Of a DNA stretch of 64,000 nucleotides, positions 42,665 to 54,933 are shown one piece after another. The DNA is from Spirodela intermedia (taxonomy: Eukaryota; Streptophyta; Magnoliopsida; Alismatales; Araceae): positions 4,563,501 through 4,627,500 of the forward strand of contig LR746269.1 in assembly GCA_902729315.2 (NCBI GenBank), given 5' to 3'. A program made the translations under genes and the position numbers. How positions within the stretch are numbered: the stretch's first letter is position 1; the number at the start of each line of letters is the position of its first letter. The notes beneath the pieces were generated by a model. It was not told where the DNA came from. It saw nothing but the letters and a program-made list of their open reading frames with translations, and made no database searches.

Positions 42665-45600
42665 ATCTACCTATATCTATCTCTATCTATCTATATCTAC
42701 CTATATCTATCTCTATCTATCTATATATTTATTTATTTATTTATCTTTATTTCTATCTTTCTCTCTATCTATCATTCTTTGTGTTTATCTATCTATCTAT
42801 CATCTTTCTTTCTTTCTTTTTATCTGTTTATCCATCTCTGAGGGATAGAACGGGGGTATGAATGGTCTGTACCCGTTGTGGGTGGCTGCTTACCCAGGTG
42901 GGGCTGAGTGTAGAGCGAGGTGGGTGGATGAATGATCGGATGGTAGGTAGATCATCAAGAGGAGCTTGAATGATTGATCAGTGACAGAAAGGAAGATCCG
43001 GCGTGATTGGGGATGATGATTGTTCTAAAGATATCGTGCTGTAGATGGGATCGGTGGGTGGAAACCCTGTGGGAGATATTGACGCGTCCGATGTGGAGTG
43101 GGGGACGGAGGAGGCTCGCTGTATGTGGGGGGTTATTCGAGTTGAGGGGAAGGGAAGCCTCTGAAAGGCCCTTCTGACTTCAGATCACGGTCTTTGAGGA
43201 GGAGGGAGGAGAGATCTTTCTGATTGGATTGGCGTGGAAACTTCAAGGGATGATTGGTGGGTCTGATTTTCTTCTTCTTTTTCTTTGTTTGGTTTCTGTT
43301 TTGACCCTAATAATGATGGTGGGGGGAAGGAATCAGGAGGAAACGAGGAGGAGATGGGTGGTGGGCAATGCCTAGAAAGGTTCTGGAAGGTCAATTTTTC
43401 GAAAGCTGCAAATTTCGGGTCTATTTTTTGAATATTATGGGGGCAAGAAATATGAGGACCAGAAATGGGAAGTAATATCCAGCCGACCTTCAGTAGGTGA
43501 GCTAATTGGTTGATTAGGCCCCGTACTTTGAAGTAGTCAATGAGAGAATCTCTAGCAGGGGTGCTGACTTCTCTGGGAGACGTAGTCAATGAGGACATCT
43601 TGGAAGTCCTGAAATCTGATTTCACAAGGGAAGTGAAGAGCTGAAGAATTTCAGGGGTGATTTCCAAATTGGTGATGGATTGTGGGTTGGAATCTGTCCA
43701 AGAGATTTAGTTTCCTTAGCGTCAATCAGTCCTTTTTGTGTTCATATGTTTTTTTTATTGCCACAAAAGATAAAAAATTAAAAGAGCAAAACACGGGCTT
43801 TGCTCTCTCGTTCTATATTTTTTTGTATGTCAACTCTTCGCTCTCTCACTCTGTGTGGTGAAGAATCCGAGTGATGATGGATTTAAGGCAGAGATCTAAT
43901 CTCAAAATGGAAGACTGGGAGGCTGAAGATTCCTTCATCGAGGGGCTGATGGGGTTTTGAACCAATTTAGCCGTATACATGATCTCCACACTTTATGATT
44001 GCCCACAGCAATCTTGGAACTCCATTTAGAACTTTTTTTTTCTTCTGGATGTGGAATGGATGGGGAGATCAAAGGACTGCACTCAATATCCTGCCATGGG
44101 GGAGTTTCAAGAAAGCCTTCGTTCTTGAAGAGGCATGGATGGCGAGAGGGAAAGATGGCCCTTCTAGCAGAGAAATTAATTGGTGCTAAATATCTTTGGA
44201 ATGGGGATAAGAGGAAGCTCTGGCCTTGACTTCACTCGACTTGTCCCCTATTTGGATAAATATTCTTCAGGCTGTGAGATCTGACATTGTTGAGGTACTG
44301 TGGATGGGTGTTCTCCGTACTCAATGATCCAGGCAACAGAGTTCTCAGACGAATTTTTTTTTTTTCTTGTTTTTTTCGATTATGTATTTACTATTCTTTT
44401 TTATTTATTAAAGTGGCTTTTTTGGAGCATAAAGGTTCGTATTTATATGATGATGATGCAAACTGGATAGATGGTTTATAAGCTTTTTATCGGGGGAGGA
44501 GGATTATCCACTGCCGTTTCTATTTTTCTTTCCATATAAATACTGCTGTAAAGGGGAATTCGAATGTTTTTCCCCCGCTCTACTGTCAAGCGGCCAGCTG
44601 TCCATGTTCACAGAGGTGGGTATGTTGGACTGGAATGATTAATGTGTGCTCTTGGACCAAGGATCGAGCAATCATAAGGCTTCTAGAAAACGAAGTTATG
44701 GGAAAATATTAATATTTCCCCTTCTCCCTTATGACAAAATCTTTGGTCGTTGGTGAAATCAGCGGGATCTTTCTTTCCGGTTTCCTCTATTATTAAATTG
44801 GGACGTGAGCATCTGAGCATTTGGGTCATATTGGGGCCGACTGATTCATAGTGGGACGGGGAATGACTAAACCGACAGTTGGACGCAATCTAAGCAGTCT
44901 GACTGCCCACCAAATGGGTTTTACGAACTAGATTGATCAATTTGGTCGGTCCAATCTGATTTAGATTGGGATTGGCTATGGCCATTATGCTGGATCAATT
45001 CAATCCTATGCACTGTTTGTGCCTCTTGAGAAGGAATGGCCAGAAAATGGACTCCATGTTACATTAATAGGCCACACTGGAATGCCTAAGCTTGGTATCT
45101 TATTCTCTAAGAACCCATACTGCTAGCATTTCTTTGAATATGACTAGTGTCACTAATTCCTTGTAAGTATTCCAAGTCTTATGACTTGTCGTAGACTTTG
45201 GGTTTAAGCGAAATAATCAGATAGATGCTCTTGTAAAGACGAAAATATATTTGGCCACGTATTTAGTTTCTCTATCCAAAAGATAAAAGAATGTGTTTAG
45301 GGTTTATTTTCTCTGTATCTATCGGTATTCATGCCCACAGATCCCCTACTATCCCTACACAGCACTGTCTCATCTGCCCCCTGTCCATCCCTCATTGTTT
45401 CCTTCGCTGTACCTTTTCATTTGCCAAATATAGAATTACTCCGCAATTGCTGCTGCAGCAGGACAAGGGTCGGCCTTTACCAAAGTTTGGCGAATGGGAT
45501 GTCAACGACCCCGCTTCTGCAGAAGGCTTCACTATGATTTTCAACAAAGCTAGGGATGAGAAGAAGACAGGGGGCAATGCCCAAGGGACCGAATCCCCTG

Positions 45601-45889
45601 GAAAGGAAGATCGATCCTATAAACAGGGAGGATCCTATCCTTCTAAACCTGCTGTGAGTCTGCTAAAATTTCTCTCCATCCCCATTATACCATCCTGTGG
45701 AGTGTTTTCCATGAGAACTTCTTGTAGAGGCCTATTTCATTGGAATGTTTGCTGCAGTACAAGCTTAAATATGCAGACTGCAGTTTCTCTGCCTTTCAAA
45801 ACTGCGGCCGGCTTTTCTAATGTGGATTGGTGTGTGGTGCACAGAAAAAATGGTTTTGCTGCATACAGGCGAGCCCTGCACGGTCCTAA
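42295..45889 (+). CDS. NOI/RIN4-like small membrane-tethered protein
   Basis: Three exons: 42295-42300 (only ATG TCG), 45459-45653 and 45845-45889, giving 81 aa. The N-terminal NOI motif is LPKFGEWD at residues 9-16, then PASAEGFTMIFNKARDEKK. LPKFGEW matches the AvrRpt2-cleavage-like core that defines the RIN4/NOI family. The C-terminus KKWFCCIQASPARS has Cys72 and Cys73, the usual acylation site for membrane anchoring. NOI proteins are short relatives of the immune regulator RIN4, and a role near the plasma membrane or exocytosis machinery is inferred. The first intron is 3158 bases after just two codons. The acceptor is a tandem CAGCAG, so the product may start MSQDKG or MSDKG. The Met is chosen because GTAAGA follows it and phases agree; an alternative upstream 5' exon cannot be excluded. 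Confidence 0.85.
42597..42830. repeat. Compound (CTT)(CT)n(CTAT)n microsatellite in NOI intron 1
   Basis: CTT run, then (CT)n at 42607-42654, then CTAT/CTATAT tetranucleotide derivatives to ~42735 and looser (TTTA)/(TCTA) runs to ~42830. Within it a ~36-bp higher-order unit (CTATCTATATCTACCTATAT...) occurs twice in tandem. Confidence 0.9.
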
Positions 45890-46445
45890 GGGAGAGGTCT
45901 CTCCCCCTCACGAGCTACTGGTTCAACTGGATCAGCTATGGATGAATTTCAGTGATGCCAAGGTCAGTTGTTGGTTCTTGAGGAAAGATCTCCCTCATTG
46001 TGGTGTTATGGTGATGGAAAAATGATGTGGGAAACAAGTGTGGGGAGAATTACAGTCAATCGAACAGGAGTATTTATTTGTAATGTATATTTTATATACT
46101 TGAGGATTGTGATCAAGAGACCCACCTGGTTATTTCTCCTTACCTCGCTTGCTTTTTATTTTTTGGTGTTGGAATTGTTTGTAATGAAATTAAACGTGGT
46201 CTATTGTTTGGAGTCCATATGGTGGCGAATCAATGTACGGCTGAGTCTACACAGAGTTTCTACCTCAAATAGGCACCGCCAATGAGGGGAAAGTCAAAGA
46301 AGATCCGATCAGATTCGGAGAAATATGTGCAACAAGAAAGACGTAAACGTGAAGGGCACAGCGATGTCCATGCAAAGCCCGATGTGGCCTGAAGAAAATA
46401 GTCACCTATACTGTGAATGAAACAAGAATTGGCGGAATCGAGAAG
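45890..46445. other. NOI 3' UTR and flank
   Basis: 3' UTR of the NOI gene and flank. No other coding signal is seen. Confidence 0.45.
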
Positions 46446-47150
46446 GAGATCAAGTCAATTTTTGTTTCATTTACAGTACAGATGATTATTTTCGTCGGGA
46501 AATTTTGCATTGATGGATATGTACAGTAAAAAGGGCGGGTCAATGATCCTTGAAGAAATATATGCTTTTTCTTTCTTTCTTTCTTTTCTTTTTCTTTTTA
46601 ATGGGGAAAAGTAGGGGGAAGAAGGTAAGAAGATCAAGTCAATCTTTGTTTCATTTACTGTACATATGGTTATTTTCTTTGGGCAATTTTGCATTGATGC
46701 ATGTCTTAAGGGAGGGTCCATGATCCGGGAAGAAGTCTAAATATATGTTTTTTTTCTCCTCTTCTTTTTTATAGGGGTGGAAGTAGGGGGAGGAAGGTAA
46801 GAAGATTAAGATAATCTTTGTTTCATTTACAGTATGTGTGATTATTTCCTTTGGCAATTTTGCATTGATGCATCTCCAAGGGAGGGTCAATGATCCGGGA
46901 AGAAATTAAATACATGCTTTTTTTTCTCTTTCTTTTCTTTTTCTTTTTTTGGGTGGGGGAAGTAGTGGGAGGAAGGTAATAAGATCAAGCCAATCTTTGT
47001 TTCATTTACAGTACAGATTATTATTTTCTTCGGAAAATTTTGCATTGATGCATATCTTAAGGGAGGGTCAATGATCCTCGAAGAAATGTATGTTTTTTTT
47101 TTTTCTTTTTTTTTCTTTTTTGGGTTGGGCGGGGAGGAAGGTATGAACAG
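46446..47150. repeat. Four-copy ~175-183-bp minisatellite
   Basis: Units share AAG.AGATCAAG.CAATCTTTGTTTCATTTACAGTAC, then ATTATTTTC.T.GG.AATTTTGCATTGATG, AAGGGAGGGTCAATGATCC and GAAGAAAT, followed by a T/C-rich stretch. The TTTTGCATTGATG block recurs near 46503, 46688, 46858 and 47038. Minus-strand ORFs here are repeat products and are not called as genes. Confidence 0.9.
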
Positions 47151-48189
47151 CAAGTAACTCACGCTTACTGGAAGAGTGAGAACAGAATCAACACCACTGA
47201 GTTGTTAAAAATAAAAAGCCCGTCCTCTCAACTCTTTATATACATCCACACACACACACACAGAGGAGCAGTAACAGTGGGGCTAGACTCAACAGCTCAC
47301 TCAAACAATATGAAGGAGAAGCATTCCCAACCTATACACTGAGGGTGAGAACAATTTAGTACATGTGAATGATCACCTCCACGCTCTGAGGTATCAGTTT
47401 CCAGCTGACTTCAAAGCCCATCATCTAGTGGCGGAGAACTTCTCTCTAGAACACTGTTGGAATAGCAGGTTCTAGAGCAGATTTCTTCAAGCATATGCAT
47501 GATTGGACGCCCGCATAGGTGAACTTCTCTCTCTATGACTGTCCAGATTTCTAGTATTTTTCACCTTTTGCATCATCGTATCCATGGTCGCTGACACATT
47601 TTCATTCACTGATTGAAGTACAAGAGACTGACTTGTGTACGGCAAATGGAGTATATGACAGGCGCTGTGCTGATTAAAACATAGCTCACTGCTCTGAGTG
47701 ACAGGTCACCTGACTATCCTAGAATCATCTTCTTCAAGGCATTGCTGCATGGACGCCTCAAAAACCTTGTGCCCAGATAAATAAAAAGAGAAAATAATCT
47801 AACTGTGACTGCATGGGGTCTTCCTGGGAGAAAATCCAGAATCAATGGAAGAAAATAAGGTTTCTTTCTGTCAATTCTGCAATGTTTCTGTCAAATTGTT
47901 AGACTAGACCCAATCATGATCTTAGCCAGAAAGTGCTGGCGACTCAAGAGGAAATCAAATATGCATGATATTTTGCACAAATTCCGTACACAAGAACCAT
48001 CACCATAGATTTTTTTTCTCAGCTTGTTTGGGTCTGCTTGTAACAGATGACGACTCGTCTATCTATCAAGGAAAAAAAATCAAGCTAAATCTCTCGGTTC
48101 TACTGTTGTTTATGATTCAGCATGACATAAAGCGAGCCAGACCTAAACTGTAACTCTCGCATAGCTTAGAAGGCCCAGTAAAATCTATG
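47151..48189. other. Intergenic, no gene seen
   Basis: Contains a (CA)n run near 47249-47262. Otherwise no coding, RNA or element signature is recognised. Confidence 0.4.
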
Positions 48190-48740
48190 GAGGACTTCTC
48201 TGAGGGCACCCTATGGCGCCTGAACCTTCATCATTCCCGGCATCGAGATCAATGACTGCCCCCATCAGTTCAAATTCTTCCAGATACTCCGCCACAGAGC
48301 CCCGTTGCTTGATGACCAAGAAATGCTGGTAGAGAGAACCAGACTGGTTGTCACCGAAACGCTCCAGCAGCTGATGTCGCAGGTCCTCCCAGCACCTAAA
48401 GCAGTGGTAAGCTTCTCGGCGCTAAAGAGAGGGATTTCGTAGTTGCGGGCGCCATACCAGGGTTCGGTAAAGGGGTCCTGGTTGGACATGGCAGTTGCGT
48501 CCGGCCCCCATCGGTGCGACTGGAGAACCTCCAGTTGCGGTGCGAACTTGGACATGGTCTTGTTCGCTCCAAGAGAGTTGCCACGTCTCGCTTGATGTCG
48601 ATAGATCCCGACGGAGTTCCTCGTTTTCTTTCTCCAAATGATCGACCTCATCACTTGATCTAAGCGGCAACTGGAGCTCGAGGTGGCCGGTCTCCTGAGG
48701 CTCTGGAACTCCAAACACAACTTCCACACCACGCCCAGGG
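48190..48740 (-). pseudogene. Retrotransposon gag-like relic
   Basis: Minus-strand frames give YGARNYEIPLFSAEK, then after a frameshift LRHQLLERFGDNQSGSLYQ, HFLVIKQRGSVAEYLEEFEL and a short tail ending in a stop. This order (basic/IP.F segment, LLERFG, L..LKQ.GSV.EY..EFE) matches the Retrotran_gag domain of Gypsy-type elements. It is frameshifted and there is no zinc knuckle, pol or LTR nearby. An isolated dead fragment. Confidence 0.65.
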
Positions 48741-49704
48741 GTTCTGATGGGGCCCACCGGAAGAGGAGGAAATGCTCCGAGGGAGAAGAAGATCGTGATC
48801 AGAGATGGAAGCTCGATCAGAAAACCGGAGAAGGAGAACACTCAATCTACTCTAGCTAACGACCGAATTAGAGATGGTAGATCTCCCTTGCCTCTTGTCC
48901 ATCTTCCACCTCCTTCGTCTTCCGTCGGGGTCTTCTACTAGCCACCGCTCCGCGACGACCGACGGTGACATCTTCTTCCGGTGGTTAGCAGTTTAACGCT
49001 CTCTGTTAGTTGCTGTCTTATCGATGATGGGTTCTTGTCCGATAGCGGTTGTTAAGTCCTCGGGACCTTCGGCGGCGGGGATGTCCCAAGTCCGCCAGCG
49101 TCCCATCAGCTTTGCGACTCGGCTTATATGGAGGACACTGGCGGAGAAGGAAACGGCGAAACGAGGACTCGAATGACGATGAAGCGATCCTGGATGGTGA
49201 AGCGTCTTCTGCATTAATGGAGTTCTTGACGAGGGGTTTGCTCGCTGGCGGTTGATCTCCTTCGGAGCGTTGGCTTTCGGCGGACCTCGGGGAAGCCGTA
49301 GCGCGCCGCCGGCAGGCCTGTGCTCCCCTTCGCCGCTCCCTCCTCCTCCCCCACCGCCACCGCCACCTCTATGGAGCAGCGCTGCCGTCCTTGGGGTCCT
49401 AGAAAATCAGACTCCACCGAGCCTCCTAGCTCCAGCGGCGGCCTTCCCGCCGCATTGCCCCGTTATAACAGAAAGCGACAGAGCGAGAGAGAGAGAGAGA
49501 GAGAGAGATTCATATTTACCTCGTCAGTTTTAGTAATTACATTACAGTCCATATGACAAACCATTTTCCCGCCGCGGGAAACGAAACGGCCGGAAGGCCA
49601 AACGGTCACAAATGGAACAAGGGATAAGTCTTTACTGCCGATGAGCTGAACCTCCCATTTTCTAGGGCCCGGGAGGGGGAGAAGTGGGAGCATGGCGTGG
49701 CTGG
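48741..49704. other. GC-rich anonymous stretch
   Basis: GC-rich, with a short (GA)n at ~49484-49508 and CCACCG runs at ~49350-49370. Several overlapping ORFs exist on both strands but none has a recognisable domain or splice structure. Its left part may be upstream sequence of the gag-bearing element. Confidence 0.35.
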
Positions 49705-49926
49705 CCTCCTCTCTCTCTCTCTCTCGCTCCCTCTCTCTCTTCCCCTCTCTGTCTCTTTCTCTCTCTACTTCCCATCTCTCTCCCTCTCGTTCCCTCTCTC
49801 TCTCTCTTTCTCTCTCTCTTTGTCTCTAACTCCCCTCTCTCTCCCTCCCGCTCCCTCCCTCTCTCTCTCTACCCTCTCTCTCGCTCCCTCTCTCTCTCTC
49901 TCTCCCCTCTCTCTCTGTCCCTCTCG

Positions 49927-49965
<39 letters not shown>

Positions 49966-50051
49966 CCCCTCTTGCTCTCTCTCTTTCTCCCTCTCTCTCT
50001 ACCCTCCCTCCTGCTCCCTCTCGTTCTCCCTCTCCTTCTTTGTCCCTCTCG

Positions 50052-50082
<31 letters not shown>

Positions 50083-50100
50083 TCCCTCTCTCTCTCTCTA
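49705..50100. repeat. ~400-bp imperfect polypyrimidine (CT)n tract
   Basis: Almost pure C/T on the plus strand: CTCTCTCT runs interspersed with CCCTCTCGCTCCC, TTTCTCTCT and similar variants. The local ORFs (all Leu/Ser/Pro or Arg/Glu/Gly) are artefacts. Confidence 0.93.
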
Positions 50101-52368
50101 TGCGCCAGGTTTTCCTCCAACAGCCCATTCTCTCTCATAATTTTTAAAGCCCGAGTGATTGAGACGCTTCAGATTCCGCTGCCACGTGGATATGATCACC
50201 TCTAATTCCACTGCCGTCGCTGGACCATTCACGGTGCACCAAAAATCTTAGGGTCAATCCATCGTGCGACCAATGATTGACGATCAAACAATTCCCAATC
50301 GGGTCCCTCCTATCATGACTAAACCGATCTTTCATAGCTTTCCCCATAAAATACCAATTTATTAACTAAAACATTTTTTTTATTATATACGAATAAAATA
50401 AGGAAATAGATGCTTCACCGAGGACGGCTAATTACTGAGAAGGCAGCTAAATGACGTGTATTATTTCACGCTCTTCTTATTTTATAATTTTAATTAACTA
50501 CCATAATTTTCGTTATACATTTATTTCACTTGAATTATTTGCAATTATTGACCATTATAATAAAGTTGCCATTTTTTTTTAATTGAAGGGGATAAAAAAA
50601 ATCTCAAAACTTTTTACTTTCAGCGTTGGAATTATTAACGGATTCAAAAAAATCTTTGGTAATACTCTTTTGAGAATACTTTCTAACCATGGGCTAAGTT
50701 TTGATAATTCCATGAAATTCATGAAATTGCTGAGAGAGAGAGAGAGACAGACAGAGAGAATCCTCAGATGACCAGGGACTAAATCAAAATTTCTGGGTAA
50801 TTTGCGGGGACCCAGAGCACCAAATGAAAAGATGAGGGTTTTATCCCAAAATAAGTAGTTTACGAGGCCTTGCACCGAAACAATCTTCTAATAAAGCAAC
50901 CATATAAATAAATAAATAAATTTTATGTAACTGCACGTCTGTCAAAATCCTCCCGCTACTTATTGAAAAGATATTTGATGCGGCGTCGTAGAATATTCTG
51001 GACATATTCGATTCGCCTCAGGATATAAGTACAAGGCCCTTAAAAAATGGGTCTTATTTTAATGTCCTAACTAGAAATATTTAATGAGAAAGCCCACTTT
51101 TGCGGTCAGATATTCCCATGGGCCCTCTCTCTCTCCTGCGGATATTCCCATCGCGATCCGGTCAACTCCAAACTCGACCGGCTGTCTGCACCTTACGTGT
51201 CCCAGTCTGGCTTCCTTTCTTTTTTTTACGCGCCTTAGAAATAAACTAATATTCAATATACTCATATCAAGGAGATCTTAATGGGCCAGTTAAGAGTAAA
51301 TATTAGGGCCCGTCCCTAATAATCCCGGGCCTACCCCTCTCTCTCTCATCATTTTATGAGTGATGTAGACAGTGGTCGGCAGCACCATGAGAAAAATATC
51401 AATAATTGAGAGGATGAGCCAATTACAATCAGTTTTTGCCCCGGCTTGATAGTAGTTCGGCCCGAAGCCCGTCGCCGGGGACTATTTTCTCTGGCCGATA
51501 TCTATTTTCGGGCTTGGGCCGAGCTTCGGGAGGCCTGGCCCGTTGACCACCCCGTTCTTTTAATTTGTCTCGACTTCCTCGTGACGTCAAAAAAGCGTTG
51601 ACTATTGAATCAGAAGATATAGAAAATATCATAACGATAGGAGTAGTCATCTGGATGGTCATGCTGCCACGTGTGGAAGAATACATACAGAAAGGAGACT
51701 TTATGAGGTACTTGGAAGGGTAAATGCGTCTTTCCTTTCACCCAATGCCATTTTACGGTTCAAGTTGCATGGAATATTCTTAGAATATCCTGGATCATCT
51801 ATTGACCTATACAGTAATTTTAAAAAAAGGACTCTAGAGTGAGAGTAGTTGGAGAAATGGGTCCTCTCCTATTTGTTCTTACAAAATAGTTTCTGACTAT
51901 TATTCTAGTGGCCCTCTAGTTTTCCAATATATGCCAATACTCATCCCTCGCCGCGGAATGGGTGTACATCGGCAATTAATTTACACCGCGTATTGGGGTA
52001 GATAAGTAGTTTTTGTTGTTATGATGGTCACCGCGTGTAGTTGTAATGCTTTCATTCGAGAACGTCGTGGAGGTGCGTGGGGGAGTGGGGCCCACGGGCC
52101 GGCATCACTCACAGGCAGCGAGCTGAAGATGAAGAGAATATACCACCGGCATCTTCTCAAGATCGATTCTGGGGGAGCTTTTTAAGGAGCTACAGAACGG
52201 AGGCGTTCTGGGAAAGATCTTCGGATGCATGCTCGCCGGCCTACCAGACAAGAAAAGTCAACTCCCCGCGCTTGAGGAGCTCCAAGTGGGGCGGAGGCGC
52301 GGTTTCTCTCGCCGGCGGCGACCCTTCCGCCGCCTCTGCCGCATTTCACCGGCGGCGGGAGGAAGAAG
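50101..52368. other. Intergenic and USP-gene promoter
   Basis: AT-rich with no supported gene. It holds an inverted repeat at 51455-51526. A CCACGTGTGG ABRE/G-box-like site lies near 51667, about 700 bases upstream of the USP start codon. Confidence 0.45.
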
Positions 52369-52634
52369 ATGGAAGAGAGTGGGGAGGGGGAAGGGATGTG
52401 GGAGATAGAGGAGGTGGGGTCGGCCGGCGGCGGGGAGTCGCGGCGGCGCGAGTTGCAGGGCGGCGGTGGCGGGGAGGGTGGCAGCGATTTGTACGTTGCG
52501 GTGGGGAAGGGGAGCTCTAGCATGGGGGCCCTTTCATGGGCGCTGAAGCACGTTGCCAAGCCCAAGGACTTCGTCTACCTGATACATGTCTACCCGGAGG
52601 TCCGGAACATTCCTACGCCCTGTAAGCTGGTTCC

Positions 52635-52671
<37 letters not shown>

Positions 52672-53076
52672 GCTCGCTCTTTGCATCTATCTTACCCTAA
52701 GATCTACTCTGATCTCTCTGTCTCTCTCTTGCGTTGTTTCTCTGTCCAACATCTCTCTTCTCCAGCTATCTATCTCTTCTCCTGTATCTCTTTCTATCTA
52801 TCTCCAAACTCTCTCTCTCTCTCTCTCTCTCTCCCTGTATCTCTTTCTACCTTTCAACCTCGGGCTCCTCCATACTTTCCTTCCTTTCTCTCTCTCTCTC
52901 TAAAACTATCTATCTAGTTAGAAATCTCAAAGCTCAGCCTTTCTTGTCTCTCTATACTCGTCTCCTTCCGTCTGTAATGTATCCATCTCTCTCTCTCTCT
53001 TCTTCTCTCTCCCCCAATGTCTGGCCATCGCGAGATCTCCTTTTCAACCTCAAACTCCTCCATCCCTTCCTTCCCC

Positions 53077-53110
<34 letters not shown>

Positions 53111-53792
53111 ACAATTCCTATCCACCTATCTATCTATCCAATTACAAATCTCAAAGCTCAGGCCTTTTCTGTCTCTCTATACTACTCTCCTTCCGTCGGT
53201 AATGTCTCCATTTCTCTCTCTAACTGGGGGATTGGGGTTGCAGTGGGGATGCTTCCGAGGAACCAGGTGACGCCGGAGCAGGTGGAGAGCTACATGAGCC
53301 TAGAGAGAAGCAAGAGGATACAACTGCTTCAGCCATTCTTAAAGCTCGGCGATGCCTCGAAGGTAACCAGATCCCTTCCTTTGTGTTGTCGATAAATTCC
53401 AACAAACCATGTGAATTCCGCTCTTGCGGAAAGTAAATGCCATTTTTTCACAATTTCCCACGCAGTCCCCGGAAATGCATTTTTACAGATACGTCCTTTA
53501 AAAAAGTAGCTGTGAGCACACCCCCGGAACATCTATTATCAAAGGTAGCAAAACTCTTTATCACAGGTTAACCCTCCCCATATGGGGTGTTTATTGAAGG
53601 GTTAAACACGGAAGTTTTATAAAAATGGAGAGCATGATTGAAATTCTTCAAGATTTGGGAGGCTATAATTGAAGTTGCTTATTATCTCATGTAGGCAAGG
53701 GTGTGTTATGGGAGATATTTCATCAATTGCCCAAAAAAACTCATAGTTTATATCATGAATGTGACGAATTCAATATTTAACAATAGCTAGAT

Positions 53793-53828
<36 letters not shown>

Positions 53829-54170
53829 ATATAGAGAAAAATAGAGATATACAGCTTCTTTTGGGTATTACTTAAAATTTAATACAAAGATTTATTTTTA
53901 TTTTTTTCTATGGGATGGATTTCCATATGGATCAGTTTTGTTCTTCTATGGGATGGGTTTCCATATGGATCAATCAACTATATCATTCAACAAAAGAAGG
54001 GTAGAAGATAGAAAGAAAGAGATGAAGATAGAGAGTGAGCATGTGAAGTTTCTTATTGAGTATTAGTTCAAATTCAGTGATGGGTTGCACACTTGAATTT
54101 AATTTCACTCTTTATGGGATGGGTTTCCATATGGATCAATCAACTATATGATTCAACAAAAAAAGTGTAG

Positions 54171-54236
<66 letters not shown>

Positions 54237-54875
54237 AGAGCGTGTGTCCAGATCAAATTCAAATTGAGTATTAGTTCAAATTCAATACCAGGTCACATGG
54301 TTGAATTGATTTTTTCTTTTTCTTTTTTGAGATGGGTTTTTCTTATGGACCAATTAACTATGTGATTCAAGGAAAAAAAGGTGAAAGAGAGGGAGGGAGG
54401 GAGAGACAAAGTAGAGAGAGATAATGTGCAAGTTTTTATAGGTATTAGTTCAAATTCAATGTCAAGTGGCATACTTGAATTAAATTTTTTTCTTATATGG
54501 GATGGGTCCATATAGATCGATCAACTAAATAATTCAACTAAAATAGGGTAGACAAGACAAAGAGAGAGGGGGAGATAGTGACAATGTGAGAGATTATGTG
54601 TCTTGGCTCTTATTCTAAATCCACTGATGGGTTGCACACGTCTAATTTTATTCTTCTATGAGATGAGTTTCTATATGGATCAATCAACTATATAATTCAA
54701 CTAAAAAAGTGGAGGGGAGAGAGAGAGCGAGAAAAGAGTGTGTGTGTGTGTGCGCACATTTTTTTTATTAGATATTATTTCAAATTCAATGTTGGGTTGC
54801 ACACTTGAATTGGATTTTGTTCTTATATGGGATGGTTTCATATAGATCAATGAAATAAATTATTTAAAAAATGAT

Positions 54876-54933
<58 letters not shown>

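Noticed and set aside
42400-42861. 153-aa Leu/Ser/Tyr-rich ORF
   Set aside because: Lies in NOI intron 1 and reads through the CT/CTAT microsatellite.
46467-47162. Three similar Lys-rich minus-strand ORFs
   Set aside because: They repeat because they lie in the tandem minisatellite, not because they are paralogous genes.
48265-48845. Minus-strand ORFs taken as an intact gene
   Set aside because: The recognisable gag words occur in different frames, so this is a frameshifted relic rather than a working gene.
49252-49556. Possible first exon (MEQRCRPWGPRKSDS...)
   Set aside because: Runs into a (GA)n tract, no matching downstream exon and no family similarity.
49684-50205. 147-173-aa Ser/Leu/Pro ORFs and Arg/Glu ORFs on the other strand
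   Set aside because: Products of the CT tract with no domain and no splice or start context.
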